Positions 1-5,758 of a DNA stretch of 5,937 nucleotides are shown piece by piece (positions within the stretch are counted from its first letter, which is position 1; every line of letters begins with the position of its first letter). Origin of the DNA: Burkholderiaceae bacterium (GTDB lineage: Bacteria; Pseudomonadota; Gammaproteobacteria; Burkholderiales; Burkholderiaceae); contig CANBYN010000123.1 of the NCBI GenBank assembly GCA_947373615.1, forward strand, positions 1 to 5,937, in the 5' to 3' direction. Position numbers and translations under genes: made by a program. The notes under the pieces are model-generated. The model saw only the letters and a list, made by a program, of their open reading frames with translations, had not been told where the DNA came from and made no database searches.

Positions 1-7
1 CACTTAG

Positions 8-14
8 CCTCTCC
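8..14 (-). promoter_or_regulatory. Candidate ribosome binding site for a cistron beyond the left edge
   Basis: Read on the minus strand, the 20 nt after the CoA-transferase stop codon contain GGAGAGG, a strong Shine-Dalgarno match. It is followed by CTAA and then GTG at positions 3 to 1. The spacing suits a GTG start at the very edge or an ATG just outside. This suggests the leftward operon continues with at least one more gene. The gene itself is not visible, so only the binding site is called. Confidence 0.5.
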
Positions 15-20
15 GTTGCT

Positions 21-1205
21 TTAAATTGCCCCGCTAGCTCGCATATCCTTGATAACAGCCTCTGTCAATCCTAGCTCTTTGAGGATGGAGTCGGTATGTT
101 CTCCAACTGCAGGGATGGCATCCATACGGTAGTCATAACTATCATTTAAGCCTGGCGGTAATAGCGCGGGAATATTACCTACGGAAGTGGCCACTTCTGC
201 CCAGCGGTTGCGTGCTTTCAATTGCTCATGATTCCATAAGCCGCTCATATCATTAAGATGAGCATTTGCGATTTGAGCTTTCTCTAATCTGGCAATCAGC
301 TGCTCTGAGGTGAGCTTGCTAAAGCAAGCATCAATAATTGCGAGTAATTCAGCGCGCCGCTCATTGCGCTTAAAGTTCATGTTAAAGCGCTCATCTTGAG
401 CAAGCGCAGAATTTTCCAGCACTACTTCACAAAACTGAACCCACTCCCGTTCATTTTGCAATCCAAGCATTACTGTTTTATTATCGCCGGCCTTAAAAGG
501 GCCATAGGGATAAATCGTGGCGTGCGATGCACCATTTCTAGGAGGGGGTTCTGCACCATCAAAGGCGTAGTACAGCGGAAAGTTCATCCACTCACTTAGT
601 GATTCAAGCATGGAGATATCAATGACTGAGCCTTTGCCGGTTTTTCCTCTTTGCAATAAAGCCGCCAAGATATTAGTGTAGGCATACATGCCAGCTGCAA
701 TATCGGCAATAGAATTACCGGCTTTGCTAGGCGTTTCTGGAGTGCCAGTAATTGATAAAAAGCCAGCTTCACTTTGTATCAGTAAGTCATATGCTTTTTT
801 ATCCCGATAGGGACCATCATTACCGTACCCTGAGATGTCGCACAGAATTAATCTGGGATTATCTTTTTGCAAGACCTCTGGTGTAAGTCCCATGCGTGCA
901 GCAGCTCCCGGTGCTAAGTTTTGCACCAAGACATCTGCTGTTTTTAATAATGCTTTTAAAGCTGCTATCGCTGAGGGCTGTTTTAAATCGAGCGTCAAAC
1001 TTTCTTTGGATCGATTAACCCAAACAAAGTGCGAGCACAATCCCTTCACTTGCTTGTCATACGCCCTAGCGAAGTCGCCAGTACCAGGGCGCTCAACTTT
1101 AATAACTCGCGCCCCCAAATCAGCCAGTTGGCGCGTACAAAAAGGCGCTGCAATAGCATGCTCTAAAGAAACTACAGTAATGCCATCTAACGGACGGATA
1201 CCCAT
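21..1205 (-). CDS. Family III (CaiB/BaiF) CoA-transferase, first copy
   Basis: This 394-residue protein is full length for a family III CoA-transferase. The family moves CoA from a donor thioester, often succinyl-CoA, to a carboxylic acid through an aspartyl-CoA anhydride/thioester intermediate in the cytoplasm. Visible family features are LADLGARVIKVERPGTGD at residues 27-44, the NRSKESLTLDLK stretch from residue 64, the DISGYGNDGPY loop near 123-133, and the presumed catalytic Asp168 in SIADIAAG, matching Asp169 of formyl-CoA transferase. The ATG at 1205 is preceded by GAGGA with seven bases between. The gene lies 12 nt behind the acyl-CoA dehydrogenase stop and is surely co-transcribed with it. 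The N-terminal GITVVSLEHAIAAPFCTRQLADLG type resembles, from memory, CoA-transferases assigned to itaconate or mesaconate in Pseudomonas-like clusters. That substrate is an inference; the family is certain but individual specificity is not predictable by eye. Confidence 0.93.
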   Translation of the reverse strand: MGIRPLDGITVVSLEHAIAAPFCTRQLADLGARVIKVERPGTGDFARAYDKQVKGLCSHFVWVNRSKESLTLDLKQPSAIAALKALLKTADVLVQNLAPGAAARMGLTPEVLQKDNPRLILCDISGYGNDGPYRDKKAYDLLIQSEAGFLSITGTPETPSKAGNSIADIAAGMYAYTNILAALLQRGKTGKGSVIDISMLESLSEWMNFPLYYAFDGAEPPPRNGASHATIYPYGPFKAGDNKTVMLGLQNEREWVQFCEVVLENSALAQDERFNMNFKRNERRAELLAIIDACFSKLTSEQLIARLEKAQIANAHLNDMSGLWNHEQLKARNRWAEVATSVGNIPALLPPGLNDSYDYRMDAIPAVGEHTDSILKELGLTEAVIKDMRASGAI

Positions 1206-1212
1206 TTCAACA

Positions 1213-1217
1213 TCCTC
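1213..1217 (-). promoter_or_regulatory. Ribosome binding site GAGGA for the first CoA-transferase
   Basis: On the minus strand the 12-nt gap after the dehydrogenase stop codon reads GAGGATGTTGAA before ATG. GAGGA sits seven bases upstream of the ATG at 1205, which fixes the start. The ATG inside GAGGATG is in another frame and too close to the site to be used. Confidence 0.7.
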
Positions 1218-2387
1218 TTAGAAAGATCTTGGCAGACCAAGAATATGTTCGGCTATATAGGAGTAAATTAAGTTCGTTGAAATAGGCGCCACTTGATAGA
1301 GGCGTGTTTCTCGGAACTTACGTTCTACATCGTATTCGTTAGCAAAACCAAAACCACCATGGGTTTGCAGGCAGACGTTTGCCGCTTCCCATGATGCCTT
1401 AGCAGCTAGGAACTTAGCCATATTGGCTTCAGGTCCGCAGGGTAGGTGATTATCAAATAACTCGCAAGCTTTAAAGCGCATGAGATTGGCTGCTTCAGTC
1501 TCAATATAGCTGTCAGCAATTGGAAACTGAATGCCTTGATTTTTACCAATCGGGCGGTCAAAGACTACGCGGTCATTGGCATAGCGTCTGGAGCGATCAA
1601 TAAACCAATAAGCATCTCCGATGCACTCCGCTGCAATCAAGGTGCGTTCCGCATTCAAGCCATCAAGAATGTATTTAAATCCTTGACCCTCAGTTCCGAT
1701 AAGATTTTCTGCAGGAATTTCTAAATTGTCGAAAAAGACTTCATTGGTTTCATGGTTCACCATATTGGCAATGGGTCTTACTTCCATTCCTTTACCAATG
1801 GCATCAGCTAGGTTCACGATGAAGATCGACATCCCTTCAGATTTGCGTTGTACTTCACTGATTGGAGTGGTACGAGCTAATAAAATCATCAAATCCGAAT
1901 GTTGAATACGGGAGATCCAAACTTTCTGGCCATTGACTACATACTTATCGCCTTGTTTGACTGCTGTCGTTTTTAGTTTGGTTGTATCGGTTCCGGTAGT
2001 TGGCTCAGTTACTGCCATACTTTGAAGTCGCAATTCCCCAGAGGCAATCTTAGGAAGGTACAGTTTTTTCTGTGCCTCTGATCCATGGCGCAAGAGAGTG
2101 CCCATGTTGTACATCTGCCCATGGCAAGAGCCGGAATTACCTCCGGAAAAATTGATCTCTTCCATGATGACTGAAGCTTCAGCTAAGCCTAGTCCAGATC
2201 CACCATATTCTTCCGGAATCAAGGCGGCTAACCAGCCCGCCTTGGTCATGGAGTCCACAAAAGCTTCAGGATAGTCACGCTCGTGGTCAATCTTTTGCCA
2301 ATAGGCGGAGTCAAAACTACCACAAAGGTCGCGTAAAGCCTCCCGCATGTCTTGATACTGGTCTGGCTTGGGAATGGGGTGATTCAT
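1218..2387 (-). CDS. Acyl-CoA dehydrogenase with an IVD/LCAD-like catalytic base position
   Basis: This 389-residue FAD enzyme has the usual acyl-CoA dehydrogenase length. It would make the alpha-beta double bond in an acyl-CoA and pass electrons to electron-transfer flavoprotein. The helical N-terminal domain includes IPEEYGGSGL (57-66). The middle beta domain carries TEPTTGTD (127-134) and NGQKVWIS (152-159). The C-terminal helical domain contains RPIGKNQGIQFPIAD (278-292), THGGFGFANEYDVERKFRETR (342-362, key residues GGFG and R362) and a terminal GLPRSF. The usual C-terminal catalytic Glu (Glu376 of MCAD, in a YEG-type motif) is missing: the protein reads LYQVAPIST there. Instead Glu247 in LNAERTLIA lines up with the helix-G base of isovaleryl-CoA and long-chain dehydrogenases. 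The chosen ATG at 2387 has only a weak GAG-type ribosome site. It is the first gene of the leftward unit, followed after 12 nt by a CoA-transferase, so it probably oxidises that enzyme's product or a related short branched or dicarboxylic acyl-CoA. The substrate is unproven. Confidence 0.93.
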   Translation of the reverse strand: MNHPIPKPDQYQDMREALRDLCGSFDSAYWQKIDHERDYPEAFVDSMTKAGWLAALIPEEYGGSGLGLAEASVIMEEINFSGGNSGSCHGQMYNMGTLLRHGSEAQKKLYLPKIASGELRLQSMAVTEPTTGTDTTKLKTTAVKQGDKYVVNGQKVWISRIQHSDLMILLARTTPISEVQRKSEGMSIFIVNLADAIGKGMEVRPIANMVNHETNEVFFDNLEIPAENLIGTEGQGFKYILDGLNAERTLIAAECIGDAYWFIDRSRRYANDRVVFDRPIGKNQGIQFPIADSYIETEAANLMRFKACELFDNHLPCGPEANMAKFLAAKASWEAANVCLQTHGGFGFANEYDVERKFRETRLYQVAPISTNLIYSYIAEHILGLPRSF

Positions 2388-2444
2388 GAAAGTCTCGACT
2401 TATAGGATTTATGATGGTTTTTACTATTTAACCCTTAGTTTAAG

Positions 2445-2462
2445 CAAGATTTGAAAATCTTG
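2445..2462. promoter_or_regulatory. Perfect 18-bp palindrome, candidate operator
   Basis: The sequence CAAGATTT-GA-AAATCTTG is an exact inverted repeat of 8 bp arms around 2 bp. It sits in the 161-bp region between the divergent dehydrogenase and CoA-transferase genes. It is followed by no T-run on either strand and its loop is too short for a good terminator, so a dimeric repressor or activator site is the more likely reading. It overlaps TTGAAA (2451-2456), which could be a rightward -35 element. The regulator is not encoded in the window. Binding is inferred from symmetry and location only. Confidence 0.45.
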
Positions 2463-2520
2463 GAGAATAGGTAAAACAAGGCGAAAATGACCTAAACGAG
2501 ATCCATAGAATCTTGGGGAA
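2456..2520. repeat. Pair of 12-bp direct repeats, AATCTTGG(A/G)GAA
   Basis: AATCTTGGAGAA at 2456-2467 recurs as AATCTTGGGGAA at 2509-2520, matching at 11 of 12 positions, with starts 53 bp apart, about five turns of B-DNA. The first copy contains most of the right arm of the perfect palindrome. The second ends a weaker inverted repeat (CGAGAT at 2497-2502 against ATCTTG at 2510-2515). The arrangement fits two sites for one regulator on the same DNA face, but short repeats in AT-rich DNA can arise by chance. Confidence 0.4.
2506..2511 (+). promoter_or_regulatory. Possible -10 element for the rightward unit
   Basis: TAGAAT matches five of six bases of the sigma-70 -10 consensus and lies 37 nt upstream of the chosen ATG at 2549. 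No good -35 hexamer stands 16-18 bp upstream (GAAAAT is at the 17-bp position), so an activator would be needed if this is the promoter. It lies inside the weaker second inverted repeat. This is a tentative call made by eye. Confidence 0.25.
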
Positions 2521-2536
2521 AATATTCAAAAGGGGC

Positions 2537-2541
2537 AGGAG
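2537..2541 (+). promoter_or_regulatory. Ribosome binding site AGGAG that decides the start of the second CoA-transferase
   Basis: AGGAG sits seven bases before the ATG at 2549, an ideal Shine-Dalgarno arrangement. The longer frame opening at TTG 2513 lacks a comparable site. The alignment of the N-terminus with the family (ILSGIKVLELGQLIAGP) also begins just after the ATG. Confidence 0.8.
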
Positions 2542-2548
2542 TTATTTA

Positions 2549-3754
2549 ATGCAACAAAATCACCAGCAAATTCTTTCCGGTATTAAGGTATTGGAATTGG
2601 GGCAACTCATTGCCGGGCCATTTGCCTCTAAAACGCTTGCCGATTTTGGCGCAGAGATTATTAAGGTGGAATCTCCTGGGGAAGGAGACCCCCTACGTAA
2701 ATGGCGCATGTTGCATGAAGGAACTTCGGTATGGTGGCAAGCTCAATCGCGCAATAAACAGTCGATTTGCTTAGACCTTCGAGTAAAAGAAGGTCAGGCG
2801 ATTGCAAAAAAGTTGGCGCTTGAAGCGGATGTGGTCATTGAAAATTTTAGGCCGGGCACCTTAGAAAAATGGGGCTTGGGTTGGGAGGAGTTGCATCAAG
2901 CAAATCCAAAAATCATCATGCTGCGAATTTCTGGATATGGTCAGGATGGACCGAAACGTGATGAGCCGGGATTTGCGGCGATTGGTGAGGCGATGGCAGG
3001 ATTGCGCTATATCACCGGCCATCCTAATGAGATTCCGGTAAGGGCGGGCGTTTCTTTAGGCGATACTTTGGCTGGCCTTCATGGCGCCCTTGGTGTTTTA
3101 TTGGCCTTATATGAACGAGATGCACGTGGAGGCCAGGGTCAAATGATTGATGTGGCTTTATATGAGGCGGTATTTAATTTGACGGAAAGTTTGCTGCCAG
3201 AGTATTCGGCATTTGGCGCTATTCGCCAACCTGCAGGTGGAGCTTTACCGGGGATTGCACCATCAAATGCTTACCGTTGCGGGGATGGACAGTTTGTATT
3301 GATCGCTGGCAATGGAGATTCGATCTATAAGCGTTTAATGGAGCTCATCGGAAGATCAGACTTGGGTGAAGATCCTAGCTTGGCACGCAACGATGGCCGA
3401 GCTAAGAGAGTGGTTGAAATTGATGCGGCAATTAACGCATGGACCGGAATGCATCCCCTTGATGAGGTGTTACAGGGCTTATTAGAAGCTCAAGTCCCTT
3501 CTGGAAAAATTTATACCGCCAAAGATATTGCCGAAGATCCGCATTACCAAGCACGTGGCGTTATTGAAACGGTAGAGGGTGCAGATGGCCTCAAAGTACA
3601 AGTGCCTGGAATTATTCCAAAGCTTTCTCAAAATCCTGGTGCAATTCGGTATCGTGCTCCTACTTTAGGAGAGCATACTGAGAAGGTGCTTAAATCCGCT
3701 GGACTCACTAAAGAACAAATCACTACCCTGAAAAAATCTGGGGTTCTTGGTTAA
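2549..3754 (+). CDS. Family III (CaiB/BaiF) CoA-transferase, second copy
   Basis: From the ATG at 2549 the protein has 401 residues, normal for the family. It would exchange CoA between a thioester donor and an organic acid in the cytoplasm. Family marks are GIKVLELGQLIAGPFASKTL at 11-30, LADFGAEIIKVESPGEGD at 30-47, SRNKQSICLDLR at 67-78, the RISGYGQDGP loop at 126-135, and the presumed catalytic Asp172 in SLGDTLAGLHG. The C-terminal part has VPSGKIYTAKDIAEDPHYQARG and ends in the usual LGEHTEKVL region. The open frame extends 12 codons upstream to a TTG at 2513, but AGGAG seven bases before 2549 favours the ATG. It is clearly diverged from the CoA-transferase at the left of the window, so the two are not a recent duplication and probably use different acids. 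It overlaps the next gene by one base (TAATG), implying translational coupling. Formyl-CoA, succinyl-CoA:hydroxymethylglutarate and citramalate-type activities are all possible; the sequence alone does not choose. Confidence 0.93.
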   Translation: MQQNHQQILSGIKVLELGQLIAGPFASKTLADFGAEIIKVESPGEGDPLRKWRMLHEGTSVWWQAQSRNKQSICLDLRVKEGQAIAKKLALEADVVIENFRPGTLEKWGLGWEELHQANPKIIMLRISGYGQDGPKRDEPGFAAIGEAMAGLRYITGHPNEIPVRAGVSLGDTLAGLHGALGVLLALYERDARGGQGQMIDVALYEAVFNLTESLLPEYSAFGAIRQPAGGALPGIAPSNAYRCGDGQFVLIAGNGDSIYKRLMELIGRSDLGEDPSLARNDGRAKRVVEIDAAINAWTGMHPLDEVLQGLLEAQVPSGKIYTAKDIAEDPHYQARGVIETVEGADGLKVQVPGIIPKLSQNPGAIRYRAPTLGEHTEKVLKSAGLTKEQITTLKKSGVLG

Positions 3755-4257
3755 TGGACCAGGCATTCAATCATTTTTTTGGATGGTTTGGTATGCCCTC
3801 CGTAGGGCTGCCAGCAGTATTTATTAGTGCGTTTATCTCAGCTACTTTGGTCCCCATTGGTTCAGAGCCAATACTGTTTGGATATATCTCACTTAATTCT
3901 GATTTATATTGGACCGCAATCTTTGTTGCAACAATAGGCAATACGATGGGTGGTATGTTTGATTGGTGGCTTGGTCTGCTAGCTAGCAGGGGCATTAAAT
4001 CCATTAAGGTGACCACTGAAGGGCACTTGCGAGAGTGGTTGCAAGATTGGGGTCCTAAAATGCTACTTTTGTCTTGGATGCCTGGTTTTGGGGATCCTTT
4101 GTGTTTGGTCGCGGGATGGCTAAATCTACCTTGGAAGCCGTGCTTGATCTATATGTTTTTTGGCAAACTATTGCGATATATCACTATGACTTGGTTGCTG
4201 ACCTTGGTACCAGAAAGCTTTTGGCACCAACTGGGTCATTGGATGCATCTTATATGA
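3754..4257 (+). CDS. YqaA-family inner membrane protein (DedA/VTT-like)
   Basis: This 167-residue hydrophobic protein matches the YqaA family, small relatives of DedA/SNARE-associated (VTT) membrane proteins. Conserved stretches resembling E. coli YqaA are SATLVPIGSEPIL (29-41), ATIGNTMGG (59-67), SWMPGFGDPLCLVAGW (107-122) and GKLLRY (137-142). It is about 25 residues longer than E. coli YqaA, mostly at the N-terminus. By eye there are about four membrane segments, near 15-45 (possibly a re-entrant loop plus helix), 51-77, 102-121 and 128-152, with a charged loop around 80-100. There is no cleavable signal peptide. The start ATG overlaps the upstream stop by one base and has no clear Shine-Dalgarno of its own, so its translation probably depends on the CoA-transferase. 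The family's biochemical role is not settled; related DedA proteins act in lipid-carrier transport and membrane homeostasis. A metabolic link to the CoA-transferase is not evident. Confidence 0.85.
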   Translation: MDQAFNHFFGWFGMPSVGLPAVFISAFISATLVPIGSEPILFGYISLNSDLYWTAIFVATIGNTMGGMFDWWLGLLASRGIKSIKVTTEGHLREWLQDWGPKMLLLSWMPGFGDPLCLVAGWLNLPWKPCLIYMFFGKLLRYITMTWLLTLVPESFWHQLGHWMHLI

Positions 4258-4278
4258 AAATTTGAATTGCTCTAAAGA

Positions 4279-4983
4279 TTAAACGGCGCAATATTTTTGC
4301 TGAATCTCGTCATTATTTAAGAGGTTCTGAGAGGTGTCATGAAACACTATTTCACCTTGATCAAGAATGTAGGCTCGATCAGAAATCTTAAGTGCTTGCT
4401 GAACGTTTTGCTCAACTAGAAGGATGGTGAGACCTTGTTGTTTTAGTTTTGCAAATAAATCAAACATCTCTTCAACCAAAACCGGCATGATTCCTTCGGA
4501 AGGTTCATCGAGCAAGATGACTTTAGGTTTGCTAATCATAGCCCTAGCAATAGCTAGCATCTGCTGCTCTCCGCCCGACATTGAAGTGCCGTCTTGATGG
4601 AGGCGCTCCTTTAGTCTTGGAAAGGTTTCAGCAATTTCATCTACAAGAACTGCCATATCGCCCCGATTTTTCTGGGCAATCACACCAAGCTCAAGATTTT
4701 CTTTTACGGTAAGGCCGGGAACAATGCGTCGATCTTCCGGAACATACGCAAGGCCCAGATGAAAGCGTTCATGGGCGGCCAGATCCAAAAAAGAAGTGCC
4801 ATCAATTGAGGCTTTGCCTTGGCGTTTCGAAAGTAGGCCCATTAAGGATCGCAGGGTAGTGGTCTTACCGGCGCCATTGCGACCCATTAAGGTCACGATT
4901 TCACCTTTATTAACTTCCAGCGAGATACCTTGTAAGACGTGACTCTGGTCATACCAAGCATTTAAGTTTTCAACGCGCAACAT
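4279..4983 (-). CDS. livF: Branched-chain amino acid type ABC transporter ATP-binding protein LivF
   Basis: This 234-residue ATPase has the normal LivF length. It pairs with LivG to power a LivHM permease, taking up branched-chain amino acids or other small acids or amides from a periplasmic binding protein. Motifs are Walker A GRNGAGKT (34-41), the LivF-type YVPEDRRIVPGLTVKENL (80-97) in the Q-loop region, signature MSGGEQQ (135-141), Walker B VILLDEP (155-161), and VEQN (190-193) where most ABC ATPases have the switch His. Replacement of that His by Gln is typical of LivF and not a defect. The ATG at 4983 follows the livG stop by 13 nt, with a modest GAAAG ribosome site at 4990-4994. It is the last visible gene of the leftward liv unit, facing the YqaA-family gene across 21 nt. 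The urea-transporter homologue UrtE is the main alternative; the neighbours shown do not favour it. Confidence 0.9.
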   Translation of the reverse strand: MLRVENLNAWYDQSHVLQGISLEVNKGEIVTLMGRNGAGKTTTLRSLMGLLSKRQGKASIDGTSFLDLAAHERFHLGLAYVPEDRRIVPGLTVKENLELGVIAQKNRGDMAVLVDEIAETFPRLKERLHQDGTSMSGGEQQMLAIARAMISKPKVILLDEPSEGIMPVLVEEMFDLFAKLKQQGLTILLVEQNVQQALKISDRAYILDQGEIVFHDTSQNLLNNDEIQQKYCAV

Positions 4984-4996
4984 AGATTACTTTCAA

Positions 4997-5758
4997 TTAA
5001 CCTTGGCCCAGGTACACACGGCGTACCTCAGCATTATTTTGAATTTCTTCAGGAGTTCCTTCGGCCAAGAACTCGCCATGATGCAGAACAATCAGTCTTT
5101 TACATAAGCCCATAATGAGTTTCATTTTGTGCTCAACCAAGATTACGGTGCGTTCAGTGGCTAGCGTGCGAATGAGCTCCATCATGACTAAGGTTTCTTC
5201 TGGTGACATGCCTGCTGTAGGCTCATCTAATAGAAGCAGACTGGGATTGCAAGCTAATGCCATCGCAATCTCTAGGGCGCGTTGTTGACCATGCGCTAAA
5301 TCTCCTGTGGTCTTATTGCGCAAGTGCTCTAGATTGACGCGACAGAGTAATTCATCAGCAAGTTCGATTGGCCTTGGGTAACTTTGTGCATTGCTGAAAA
5401 AGTTATAACGCGCTGTTTCCATCTGGGCAGCAACCCGAACATTTTCATGAACGCTGAGTTGCTTGAACACGTTTGTTATTTGAAAGCTCTTAGAGATACC
5501 GATGCGCGCAAACTCATGTTGTTGCATGCCGGTAATATCTTTTCCGTTAAATAAAATCTGGCCACTACTGGGAGGAAAAGCCCCGCTTAAGACATTAAAG
5601 AATGTGCTTTTACCGGCGCCATTAGGGCCAATGATGGCTGTAAGTGTGCCGGGCATGAAGCTCGTAGAAACATTTTGCAAGGCCTTGAATTTGCCAAAGC
5701 TCTTGCTAACGTTACGCGCTTCCAAAATAGGAGTGACGTGGGTGGTGGTGCTATTCAT
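4997..5758 (-). CDS. livG: Branched-chain amino acid type ABC transporter ATP-binding protein LivG
   Basis: From the ATG at 5758 this is a 253-residue ATPase, typical of LivG, working on the cytoplasmic face with LivF and the LivHM permease. Motifs are Walker A GPNGAGKS (44-51), Q-loop Gln93 in SFQIT, the LivG-type signature LAHGQQR (154-160), Walker B LLLLDEP (174-180) with Glu179, the TAGMSPEET D-loop region (181-189), and switch His210 in VEHKM. The open frame reaches back to TTG at 5806, which would overlap livM by about 50 nt. The ATG at 5758 is preferred because it forms a TAATG junction with the livM stop and has AGGA nine bases upstream. The family N-terminus (ILEARNVSKSFGKFKAL) also starts soon after it. 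The substrate is unassigned; UrtD of urea transporters is the nearest alternative family. Confidence 0.92.
   Translation of the reverse strand: MNSTTTHVTPILEARNVSKSFGKFKALQNVSTSFMPGTLTAIIGPNGAGKSTFFNVLSGAFPPSSGQILFNGKDITGMQQHEFARIGISKSFQITNVFKQLSVHENVRVAAQMETARYNFFSNAQSYPRPIELADELLCRVNLEHLRNKTTGDLAHGQQRALEIAMALACNPSLLLLDEPTAGMSPEETLVMMELIRTLATERTVILVEHKMKLIMGLCKRLIVLHHGEFLAEGTPEEIQNNAEVRRVYLGQG

Noticed and set aside
190..193. Missing switch histidine in LivF (VEQN; numbers here are protein residues of livF)
   Set aside because: Gln at this position is usual in the LivF family, so it is not a sign of a degenerate ATPase.
396..599. 67-codon open frame on the plus strand
   Set aside because: It is antisense to the C-terminal half of the first CoA-transferase and has no recognisable domain.
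835..1221. 128-codon open frame on the plus strand
   Set aside because: It lies wholly antisense to the first CoA-transferase. Its composition is that of a shadow frame and it has no domain I recognise.
1536..1724. 62-codon open frame on the plus strand
   Set aside because: It is antisense to the acyl-CoA dehydrogenase and has no recognisable domain.
2399..2404. TATAAG on the minus strand as the -10 of the leftward unit
   Set aside because: It matches five of six bases but has no -35 partner, and it would place the transcription start about 5 nt from the ATG at 2387, leaving almost no leader. It is too weak to list as a feature.
2445..2462. Reading the palindrome as an intrinsic terminator
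   Set aside because: The stem has only 7-8 mostly A/T pairs, a 2-4 nt loop, and no T-run on either strand. It also stands upstream of both genes rather than after one.
2513..2548. Twelve-codon N-terminal extension of the second CoA-transferase from a TTG
   Set aside because: The TTG lacks a well-placed Shine-Dalgarno, while AGGAG stands seven bases before the ATG at 2549. The extension (MGKIFKRGRSYL) does not look like the family N-terminus.
3771..4265. Open frames of 81 codons (minus) and 63 codons (plus) over the YqaA-family gene
   Set aside because: The real frame carries the conserved YqaA motifs throughout; these are alternative-frame shadows.
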